Part shown: positions 27,874 to 35,238 of the stretch, in pieces
Numbering within the stretch: position 1 is the stretch's first letter
Layout: each line of letters begins with the position of its first letter
The notes under the pieces: model-generated
What the model saw: only the letters and a program-made list of their open reading frames with translations
Database searches by the model: none
What the model was told of the DNA's origin: nothing
Made by a program: the position numbers and the translations under genes
Origin: Dokdonia sp. PRO95
GTDB taxonomy: Bacteria > Bacteroidota > Bacteroidia > Flavobacteriales > Flavobacteriaceae
NCBI RefSeq assembly: GCF_000355805.1
Contig: NZ_CM001837.1
Span: 1,720,108-1,784,107, forward strand
DNA: 64,000 nucleotides
Direction of reading: 5' to 3'

Positions 27874-28788
27874 CTAATCTTTTTGTTCTTCAAGTTGTTC
27901 TACTGCCCGAATTTGGTCTGCAAAGAAACCACTTTTTTCTGGATATTTCAAACTTAAAATGCGGTATGCTTGTTTTGCCTTTGCAAAGTTTTTTTGCTCA
28001 ACATAAACACGTGCTAAAGTCTCTGTCATCAGGGCGTCAGGAGAATATGGCAACTCTTTAATAATCTTCTTTTTTTCTGACTTAACAGATTTTATGGCGC
28101 TTATTTTTGGATTTGTTTCTATAAAAGAATCTATGATTTTGCGCTTACGCTCCTTGCTATTGTCTTCTTTTTTGAGAGTTAAAATCTCGACATTGTCTTC
28201 ACTTCTTGTTGATTCGGCATCTTCTTTCGTGTCACTAGTGTCAACTCCAACGGTGTCATCTTGAGAACGGTCAATAGGTGTGAAAGAAGAAAGCTGTAGC
28301 CACTCAGAAAAAGAATGTGCTTCAGATTTTGTAAAAGGAAGTGGTTTGCCTACTTGAAGTGTATCTTCTGCCTTTGCCCTAGTCATTATAGAGTCTTTTT
28401 TCTCTACAAATAAATCTGGGTCAAGAATTTGAGAGGCCTTCGCTTGTTCTTCTTGCTCAACCTGTACAGATACATCTAGTGCATCTGTTATTTCTAAATC
28501 CCTTAAGAGTTTTTCTTGATCTTTTATTTGAGTACTTACAGCCGTCTGTAAGAAATGCTCAGATGTTATGTAGTCAAAAAGTACAGCTCTATCTGCCGTG
28601 TGACTAGCTGTACGTTTTAGTGCTTTGTTATAAGCAAAGCTCTCTTGGTTTTTTAATCCTTTTAAATACAGTGCGTGAGCACTTTGAAAAAATGGAAATG
28701 CATCAATGATAGTGCGTAACTCGCCTGTCTGCTCAGTATTAATCTGGTCAGGATGTTCTAGTAAATATGTGTATTGTTCTGTAGTCAT
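27874..28788 (-). CDS. Tetratricopeptide-repeat protein (uncharacterised)
   Basis: 304 residues. The N-terminal part is helical (EQYTYLLEHPDQINTEQTGELR, FFQSAHALYLKGL), the middle is long, acidic and probably disordered, and the C-terminus carries one clear TPR-like unit (TETLARVYVEQKNFAKAKQAYRIL). No signal peptide. It sits 2 bp after lptE and 6 bp before secG, a stable flavobacterial arrangement, so it may work in envelope biogenesis from the cytoplasm. Function unknown. Confidence 0.75.
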   Translation of the reverse strand: MTTEQYTYLLEHPDQINTEQTGELRTIIDAFPFFQSAHALYLKGLKNQESFAYNKALKRTASHTADRAVLFDYITSEHFLQTAVSTQIKDQEKLLRDLEITDALDVSVQVEQEEQAKASQILDPDLFVEKKDSIMTRAKAEDTLQVGKPLPFTKSEAHSFSEWLQLSSFTPIDRSQDDTVGVDTSDTKEDAESTRSEDNVEILTLKKEDNSKERKRKIIDSFIETNPKISAIKSVKSEKKKIIKELPYSPDALMTETLARVYVEQKNFAKAKQAYRILSLKYPEKSGFFADQIRAVEQLEEQKD

Positions 28789-28790
28789 TT

Positions 28791-29303
28791 TTACCAGCGA
28801 GCTAGTGATGCGTTAAAAACATCTTGAGTGATACGCTCGTAAATTTCATCTAAGGCGCCATCGAGTGCACTACCTACTAATTGTGTCTCGCCAGGTACAT
28901 CTGAGAAAAATGAAAACCTACGTTCAAAATCATACTCACCATCCTCACGAGTATTATTAAAAAATCTAACATTTACAGTAACTGTAAGTCGATTTTGTGC
29001 TGCTAGATTTTCAGATGTAGAAGCTTGTGGTGCAATGTAATATTCTATTATCTCGCCTTCATACACTACATCTGCGTTGCTATTTGTAAGCACTAGTGGT
29101 GATTGGTTTTGGATAATATCTCTAAGCTGTTCTGTAAACTCTCTATCTATTCCAGGCTCAACAATTGCAGCCTCGTTTTGAAAAAAGCGAACTTCAAACG
29201 TCTCTTCCTTATCTATAGATACGCCACTTAATGAATACATACCACAGCTTTGAATGGTCAAAGCTGTTATGATTAAAATGAATAGGTTATTTAAAGATTT
29301 CAT
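28791..29303 (-). CDS. lptE: LptE-like LPS-assembly lipoprotein
   Basis: 170 residues from the ATG at 29303, chosen because it opens a lipoprotein signal ending TIQSC; a longer reading from 29366 would overlap the upstream gene. After the lipid-anchored Cys comes GMYSLSGVSI and FEVRFFQNEAAIVEPGID, typical of the Bacteroidota LptE family. LptE plugs the LptD barrel that inserts LPS in the outer membrane. Its place between the sigma-54 activator and secG genes is usual for this family. Confidence 0.85.
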   Translation of the reverse strand: MKSLNNLFILIITALTIQSCGMYSLSGVSIDKEETFEVRFFQNEAAIVEPGIDREFTEQLRDIIQNQSPLVLTNSNADVVYEGEIIEYYIAPQASTSENLAAQNRLTVTVNVRFFNNTREDGEYDFERRFSFFSDVPGETQLVGSALDGALDEIYERITQDVFNASLARW

Positions 29304-29355
29304 GTGGTGTATGGTAAAACGATAATTTTTGAACTTTGGTACAATACGTTTGCTG

Positions 29356-30624
29356 CTACAAGTCAAACTGCTTAATTTTTCTATATAATGTGCGCTCGCT
29401 TATGCCTAGTTCTTGAGCGGCCACTTTGCGTTTGCCTTTGTGACGTTCTAGAGATTTCTTGATAAGTTCAAGTTCCTTATCGTGTAGCGATAGTGTTTCT
29501 TCTTCCTCGATTTCCTCTGCAAAATGATATGGATCTGTAGTAGGCTCTGGTTGAGGTGGAGTAGGGGTTTGTGCTTGTGATTTTTGAGGTATCTGTAGCA
29601 CGTCCATTACTTCTTCTACGGTTTCATAAGAATCATCGTCGTCATCATAAATCTTCTTAATGAGACTTTCATTCTCTTGGCGTACATCTTGCGTATTCCC
29701 GTTTTTCATTAACTCTAGTGTGAGCTTCTTGAGATCATTCAAGTCGGCTTTCATGTCAAAGAGGACTTTGTATAGAATCTCACGCTCGTTTGAGAAGTCA
29801 GACTTTTCTTGAGACTTTACGATAGCAGGAAGTCTAGATCCTGTGTCGGGAAGATAGTTACTTATAGTTGCTGCCGATACTTCTCGATTAGTTTCTAGTA
29901 CAGACACTTGCTCTGCTACGTTGCGTAGCTGGCGTATATTTCCATTCCATCGATATTGTAAGAGCAATTGTACAGCCTCGTCAGAAAGTCGTATGGTGGG
30001 CATCTTGTACTTCATCGCAAAGTCTGATGCAAATTTTCTAAACAGTAAGTGTATATCTCCTTTACGTTCCCTCAATGGTGGGAGTGGGATGTCTACAGTA
30101 CTCAGTCTATAAAATAAATCCTCACGGAACTTCCCTTCCTCTATGGCTTCAAACATCGAGACGTTAGTTGCTGCAACGATGCGTACGTCTGTTTTTTGTG
30201 TTTTTGAAGAACCTACTTTTAAAAATTCCCCATTCTCTAAAACTCTTAATAAACGTACTTGGGTAGGTAGCGGTAGTTCTCCAACTTCGTCTAGAAATAT
30301 AGTCCCACCATCTGCTTCTTCAAAGTATCCACTTCTTGTAGTGGTAGCACCTGTAAATGCACCTTTCTCGTGTCCAAAAAGCTCACTGTCTATCGTTCCC
30401 TCAGGGATTGCCCCACAGTTTACAGCAATATATTTGTTGTGTTTTCTATGAGAAAGCGAGTGTATAATGCGAGGGATACTCTCCTTTCCTACTCCAGATT
30501 CTCCTGTCACCAGTACAGAAATATCTGTAGGAGCCACTTGTATAGCCTTTTCGATAGCGCGATTTAGTGCAGGATTATCTCCTATTATGCCAAATCGTTG
30601 TTTTGTGGTTTGTATTCCTTCCAT
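29356..30624 (-). CDS. Sigma-54-dependent transcriptional activator without receiver domain
   Basis: 422 residues. The AAA+ domain starts almost at the N-terminus: Walker A GESGVGKE (41-48), sigma-54-contacting GAFTGA (88-93), Walker B GTIFLDE (108-114). After a charged linker the C-terminus has a Fis-type helix-turn-helix (KVAAQELGISERTLYRKIKQ). No receiver, GAF or PAS domain precedes the AAA+ part, so activity must be controlled by expression or a partner, as with PspF-type proteins. It is second in the miaB operon; targets may be envelope-stress genes. Confidence 0.92.
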   Translation of the reverse strand: MEGIQTTKQRFGIIGDNPALNRAIEKAIQVAPTDISVLVTGESGVGKESIPRIIHSLSHRKHNKYIAVNCGAIPEGTIDSELFGHEKGAFTGATTTRSGYFEEADGGTIFLDEVGELPLPTQVRLLRVLENGEFLKVGSSKTQKTDVRIVAATNVSMFEAIEEGKFREDLFYRLSTVDIPLPPLRERKGDIHLLFRKFASDFAMKYKMPTIRLSDEAVQLLLQYRWNGNIRQLRNVAEQVSVLETNREVSAATISNYLPDTGSRLPAIVKSQEKSDFSNEREILYKVLFDMKADLNDLKKLTLELMKNGNTQDVRQENESLIKKIYDDDDDSYETVEEVMDVLQIPQKSQAQTPTPPQPEPTTDPYHFAEEIEEEETLSLHDKELELIKKSLERHKGKRKVAAQELGISERTLYRKIKQFDL

Positions 30625-30675
30625 AGTAAACGCCCATTACAGTGGGTATCTATTTGATTAGTATAAAATATGTTA

Positions 30676-30691
30676 CGCTTTCGCGAAAGCG
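30676..30691. repeat. Palindromic repeat, copy 10
   Basis: Perfect 16-mer in the 110-bp gap between miaB and the sigma-54 activator gene. Confidence 0.9.
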
Positions 30692-30734
30692 TTATTCTAA
30701 CAAAAAACTATTGCTAGTGCATCACTTTTGGTTT

Positions 30735-32186
30735 TTATTGCCAGTACTCTGCGTAGCCTGTTGCCTCACCTATAAGTGTGCCTGTTGTACATTCATTAAT
30801 TTTTACATTAACGAAGTCGCCTACTTTGTAATCTCCTTTTGGGAAAACGGCAACGACATTCTGATCATTACGACCGCTCCACTCATCTTTATTCTTTTTT
30901 GACTCCTTTTCTATAAGAATCTCTACCGTTTGATCTTGGTAGCGAAGTAAATTGTCCCTAGAAATTGCTCTTTGTAGGTCAATCACATCTTGTAGGCGTC
31001 TCTTTTTTACCGCTAGCGGGATGTCATCTTCCATCTTACGTTCTGCCAGAGTACCTGGACGCTCAGAGTAGTAAAACATAAAGCCAAAATCATATTTTAC
31101 ATAGTTGATAAGATCAAGAGTGCCTTGATGATCTTCTTCGGTTTCTGTAGGGAAACCAGTAATCATATCTTGACTAATTCCAATATGAGGGATTAGATTT
31201 TTAATATTATCAATAAGAGTTTTATACTCTGAAACCGTATGCTGACGATTCATTAATTGTAAAATCCTATCGCTTCCAGACTGAACTGGCAGGTGAATGT
31301 AATTACATACATTCTTGTGCTTTGCCATTACCTCTATCACATCAAGCGTCATGTCTTGAGGGTTTGAGGTAGAGAAACGTATGCGCATTTTAGGCTGAGC
31401 CTTTGCAACGGTGTCCATGAGCTGTGCAAAATTTACCGCAGTAGCCTTTGCCATTTCACTAGCTTTATCAAAATCTTTCTTGAGTCCGCCGCCATACCAT
31501 AAGTAGGAGTCCACGTTTTGACCAAGTAGTGTGATTTCTTTAAAACCTCTATTAGCAAGATCTTGTACTTCTTCTAGTATAGACTGAGGATCACGGCTAC
31601 GCTCGCGACCTCTCGTAAAAGGAACGACACAGAACGTACACATATTATCACAACCACGAGTGATTGATACAAAAGCAGTAACACCATTAGTTAATAAACG
31701 TACTGGTGAGATATCTCCGTAAGTTTCTTCTTTGGATAAAATTACATTTACTGCATTTCTACCTTCTTCTACCTCGCTAAGTAAGTTAGGAATATCTTTA
31801 TAGGCATCTGGACCTACTACGAGATCAACTATTTTTTCTTCTTCAAGAAATTTGCTTTTAAGACGCTCTGCCATACAGCCTAGCACTCCTACTTTCATAT
31901 TAGGATTTTGCTTGCGCTTTACGGCTTGGTATTTTTCTAATCGTTTACGTACAGTTACCTCTGCCTTCTCACGTATAGAACAAGTGTTTACGAGTACGAG
32001 ATCTGCTTCTTCAAGAATTTGAGTAGTATTATACCCTTCATTTGCAAGAATGGAAGCCACTACCTCGCTATCTGCAAAGTTCATCTGGCAACCGTAACTT
32101 TCTATAAAAAGCTTTTTTGTGTTCTCAAGTTTGCGCTCTAGTGTAAGCGCTTCCCCTTGTTTGTGTTCTTCTATTATTTTTTCCAT
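30735..32186 (-). CDS. miaB: tRNA-2-methylthio-N6-dimethylallyladenosine synthase MiaB
   Basis: 483 residues. The N-terminal methylthiotransferase domain (IESYGCQMN with Cys33), the radical-SAM cluster motif GCDNMCTFC and a C-terminal TRAM domain are all present. It adds the 2-methylthio group to i6A37 of tRNAs reading UNN codons, using two iron-sulfur clusters and SAM. A TTG-N20-TATCTTTG promoter lies upstream. It leads the operon to the sigma-54 activator, lptE, TPR and secG. Confidence 0.95.
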   Translation of the reverse strand: MEKIIEEHKQGEALTLERKLENTKKLFIESYGCQMNFADSEVVASILANEGYNTTQILEEADLVLVNTCSIREKAEVTVRKRLEKYQAVKRKQNPNMKVGVLGCMAERLKSKFLEEEKIVDLVVGPDAYKDIPNLLSEVEEGRNAVNVILSKEETYGDISPVRLLTNGVTAFVSITRGCDNMCTFCVVPFTRGRERSRDPQSILEEVQDLANRGFKEITLLGQNVDSYLWYGGGLKKDFDKASEMAKATAVNFAQLMDTVAKAQPKMRIRFSTSNPQDMTLDVIEVMAKHKNVCNYIHLPVQSGSDRILQLMNRQHTVSEYKTLIDNIKNLIPHIGISQDMITGFPTETEEDHQGTLDLINYVKYDFGFMFYYSERPGTLAERKMEDDIPLAVKKRRLQDVIDLQRAISRDNLLRYQDQTVEILIEKESKKNKDEWSGRNDQNVVAVFPKGDYKVGDFVNVKINECTTGTLIGEATGYAEYWQ

Positions 32187-32222
32187 CTGCTTATTCGTCC
32201 AAAATCTTTGTCAAGGTTTATG

Positions 32223-32253
32223 CAAAGATACGTCTAATGTGGAGTTGTGACAA
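32223..32253 (-). promoter_or_regulatory. Promoter of the miaB operon
   Basis: On the minus strand: TTG (32253-32251), 20 nt, TATCTTTG (32230-32223), an excellent match to TTG/TAnnTTTG. Transcription would start about 30 nt before the miaB ATG at 32186. Confidence 0.65.
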
Positions 32254-32313
32254 AGTGGCAGACGTCAAGAATTACATAAAATTCTCGTTATTTGCTTTTA
32301 TAAAACCCGAAGA

Positions 32314-33246
32314 TTGCTACATAAACTATTTATCTTATCGTTGTTACTAGTCATTCAGACTGGTTATTCCCAATCTGTTGAGGAGACTAAAACACAACGA
32401 TTGTTACAGCAAATCGCTGTGCAGCATGATAACGACTTTGTCTTTGCTATAGATCGTTATTATACAGCAGGAACATTCTTAAGTTATAGTAGGCAATTAA
32501 AAGGAGACTTTATTTTTAAAAAGCAAGAGTATCCGCTGCAATTAGATGTTACATTAGGTCAGGAAACCTACACGCCTAGGGAACTTTTTGAAACTAATTT
32601 TGATTTTTTTGAACGTCCATATGCAGGGTATCTTTTTGTAAAAGGCTCCGTTTCAAAAGCGCAAGAAGATGTGCTTTTTAAAATTGATGCAGAACTGGGA
32701 CTTGCGGGTGAGCAGTCTAAGGCAGGCGATATACAAGTTGCTTATCATGAACTTATCAATGAATTCATACCTGTTTGGGAAGGTGAGATAGGCAATAGTT
32801 TGCATTTTAATGGCTATGGAACTTTTGTTAAAGACTATCATTTAGAAAATTCTAATTTGTTTAAAAACGTTGCATTTCAGTCTACGGTAGCGTTAGGTAC
32901 ACGAAGAGTTTTTGTAAGACAAGAAGCGCTCCTTTTCATAGGTGATCGTGATGTGGTAGCTAGCTCTTCGGCTTTTGGGAGATTGGGACGTAAGCATGAG
33001 TTTTATGGCTTTGCGGGAGTAGGAGCAGAGTATGTATTTCTTAACGCACTTATTGAAGGTCATCCCTTTGGAGATGATTCTCCCTTTACATTACCTGTAG
33101 TCTCAACCCTCTTGTCTTTTAAATCTGGTATTACGTACCGTGGAGAAAAAAATCTATACAGTGTTGTTTATAATTTTCGAACAAGAGAAACAAAACGCGA
33201 AGGCAGAAGTCAGTATGTTGCCTTGCAATTTGCTAGGAGATTTTAG
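32314..33246 (+). CDS. LpxR-like lipid A 3'-O-deacylase (outer membrane)
   Basis: 310 residues from a TTG start at 32314, which gives a good signal peptide ending TGYSQ. LpxR family markers are visible: HDNDFVFAIDRYYTAG, QETYTPRELFE and FERPYAGYLF. LpxR is a 12-strand outer-membrane barrel that removes the 3' acyl chain of lipid A in a Ca-dependent reaction. The protein ends in a final strand with Phe (ALQFARRF). It would adjust lipid A structure after export. Confidence 0.82.
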   Translation: MLHKLFILSLLLVIQTGYSQSVEETKTQRLLQQIAVQHDNDFVFAIDRYYTAGTFLSYSRQLKGDFIFKKQEYPLQLDVTLGQETYTPRELFETNFDFFERPYAGYLFVKGSVSKAQEDVLFKIDAELGLAGEQSKAGDIQVAYHELINEFIPVWEGEIGNSLHFNGYGTFVKDYHLENSNLFKNVAFQSTVALGTRRVFVRQEALLFIGDRDVVASSSAFGRLGRKHEFYGFAGVGAEYVFLNALIEGHPFGDDSPFTLPVVSTLLSFKSGITYRGEKNLYSVVYNFRTRETKREGRSQYVALQFARRF

Positions 33247-33297
33247 TCTGACTGTCGATTAATCTTATATTTTTACGACCTTAATAAAAGATAAAAA

Positions 33298-34068
33298 ATG
33301 ATATTATCAGATATGCTTGTCAAAATTAGACAAGCACCACATATTGATTTTGGAGACTTGTTTGGTCGAGCGATTGATTTGTTTCAAAAAGTATGGCTTC
33401 AAGGTTTACTTATGCAAGTGTTAACGATTGCTGTTTCTTGGGGAGTGTCTATGGCGGTCATGTTGCCTATGGGCTTAGGTGGTGCTTTTATAGAATATGG
33501 CGATGTCTCTTATAATGATGATGAGGTAGGTATCGTTGCAGCTATTCTTATGATGGTGATGTATGTAGTGATTCTAGTGGTTATGTCTGTAGTCAACTTT
33601 GCACTTCAAGCGGCTTTTTACAGAATCATACGTATGAAAGACCGCAACCGAAGTGGAGATCGCGGAGTAGGTTTCGGGATGTTTATCAAGAAAAAGTTTC
33701 TCAAGAAGGTGTTAGTACTTTCAATGATGCAGGTGGGGATTGCTGTGCTAGCCACCCTGTTTTTTATAATTCCATTGTTTTATGTGTTGGTGCCGTTACA
33801 ATTTGCCATTGTGATATTTGCTTTTAATCCTGATTGGTCCGTAAACGATATCTACAAAGCAGCTTTTGCACTAGGGAATAAAAAGTGGGGAATTACTTTT
33901 GGGACTTGTGTTGTTATTGGTTTTCTAGCTATTGTCGTTGGGGTTATGGCCTGCTTTATTGGTGTGTATGCAACCGTTTCTGTTGTCTATTTACCGGCTT
34001 ACCTTATATATAAAGGTGTGGTTGGTTTTACGGAAGATGAAGATATGATTGCTCAGATAGGAGCGTAG
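33298..34068 (+). CDS. Integral membrane protein (uncharacterised)
   Basis: 256 residues. The N-terminus (IDFGDLFGRAIDLFQKVWLQGLLMQVL) resembles the start of several Bacteroidota multi-pass proteins. About five or six membrane helices follow. The segment NPDWSVNDIYKAAFALGNKKW is amphipathic and may lie between helices. The first ATG at 33298 is followed by a second in frame at 33313. It could be regulatory or transport-related; I do not recognise the family. Confidence 0.6.
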   Translation: MILSDMLVKIRQAPHIDFGDLFGRAIDLFQKVWLQGLLMQVLTIAVSWGVSMAVMLPMGLGGAFIEYGDVSYNDDEVGIVAAILMMVMYVVILVVMSVVNFALQAAFYRIIRMKDRNRSGDRGVGFGMFIKKKFLKKVLVLSMMQVGIAVLATLFFIIPLFYVLVPLQFAIVIFAFNPDWSVNDIYKAAFALGNKKWGITFGTCVVIGFLAIVVGVMACFIGVYATVSVVYLPAYLIYKGVVGFTEDEDMIAQIGA

Positions 34069-34076
34069 TAAAGTTA

Positions 34077-34092
34077 CGCTTTCGCGAAAGCT
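34077..34092. repeat. Palindromic repeat, copy 11 (15/16, one arm decayed)
   Basis: CGCTTTCGCGAAAGCT: left arm intact with TTA before it, right arm broken (GCTGC instead of GCGTA). Probably a mutated copy. Confidence 0.75.
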
Positions 34093-34129
34093 GCTATAAA
34101 CAGACTTTTATGATTTAAATAAAAAGCAA

Positions 34130-34975
34130 TTAATTAATGTAAACATTCTTGACAGCCTTCTCTTCAAGCTTCTTAAGTTTTTTTTGGCTTTTTCTTAGAA
34201 ATAGAGTAATACCGATACCTAGTTGATCACCACTTAGAGAATAAGTTCCCTCTGTGCGTTCAGATATTTCTAGATTGTCAAAAAGATATTCTCCAGTGAA
34301 ATAATTAGGTATAGCTTTCTGGTAAATGATAGACACTTGATATAAAATAGGTTTAGTCATATAATAAAAACCTGGACTAATCTTTAGATTTGGATAAATA
34401 GGAAATTTACGTGTTTGCCCCCTTATTCCAAAAATCTCTCTTCTCTCGTTTAGATCTTCTACAAAAGCGCTTACTGTTCCTTCTACCGAACCTTCTCGTA
34501 ATAAGGTTAAGTTTACGCCAATTCTAGCAGAAAAATAGATTCTAGATCCCATCTGCTTTTTCAGTTCCATTTCAAGTGGTACTGAAATTATGAGTTGACC
34601 TAAAGTACGCTCGTTAGATTCAAAATTCGTAAATCCTGGTATATCCCCATCTGGTAGTCTAAATTGAATACTTTCTAAAGGCAGTAAATTAAGATGTACA
34701 CCATATCTAAATGAAAGCTCTCTTTCTGGTTGAATTACTTTATTAAAACCAAAATTTACTCCAGGAATGCTATTTCCTTTAATATCAATGTTTCCTAATG
34801 TTCTAGTGTAGTTAGGGGCTCTGTTTAATACGGGATTAAAGGTGAATCCCCAAGTTTTATAACTAGCAAACTCTGGAAATTTATTTTTACTGTTTTGAGC
34901 GTAGGTCTTTTGTTTTGTTACAAAAATGAGAAGAATAGCAACTAAAATTTTTGTAAATCGAGATGTGTTTATCAA
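34130..34975 (-). CDS. Outer-membrane beta-barrel protein (uncharacterised)
   Basis: 281 residues with a signal peptide ending KTYAQ. The mature part has alternating strands and Gly-rich turns (GVNFGFNKVIQPERELSFRYGVHLNL), typical of small PorT-like or OmpA-like barrels. After the last strand (GIGITLFL) there is a basic tail of about 20 residues, so the barrel does not end at the C-terminus. Function unknown. It stands alone, converging on the membrane protein gene at 33298. Confidence 0.6.
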   Translation of the reverse strand: MINTSRFTKILVAILLIFVTKQKTYAQNSKNKFPEFASYKTWGFTFNPVLNRAPNYTRTLGNIDIKGNSIPGVNFGFNKVIQPERELSFRYGVHLNLLPLESIQFRLPDGDIPGFTNFESNERTLGQLIISVPLEMELKKQMGSRIYFSARIGVNLTLLREGSVEGTVSAFVEDLNERREIFGIRGQTRKFPIYPNLKISPGFYYMTKPILYQVSIIYQKAIPNYFTGEYLFDNLEISERTEGTYSLSGDQLGIGITLFLRKSQKKLKKLEEKAVKNVYIN

Positions 34976-35101
34976 GTTAATTCAGGTTTTTGTTGCTAGT
35001 TGTTATTTGCTTTGCTCATAATAACCGCCAAACTCGGTGTTTATTATGTTGGTTCCTAAAGGATTTCTTTTTTTTGAGCGTTTTTTTTTGATTTTTTATT
35101 A

Positions 35102-35117
35102 CGCTTTCGCGAAAGCG
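35102..35117. repeat. Palindromic repeat, copy 12
   Basis: Perfect 16-mer with full TTA...TAA arms (35099-35120, 22-bp palindrome), upstream of the topA promoter. Confidence 0.95.
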
Positions 35118-35189
35118 TAATAACCCCACAAAACCGTGATTTATGATGCTTCAAAAATTGAAATATCACAGAAATAATGCCCTTGCGGA

Positions 35190-35218
35190 TTGCGATATAA
35201 ATAAAACATCTACTTTTG
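35190..35218 (+). promoter_or_regulatory. Promoter of topA
   Basis: TTG (35190-35192), 18 nt, TACTTTTG (35211-35218), a strong match to the Bacteroidota consensus, 20 nt before the topA ATG. Confidence 0.65.
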
Positions 35219-35238
35219 TACCCTGAAAAATAAGATGT

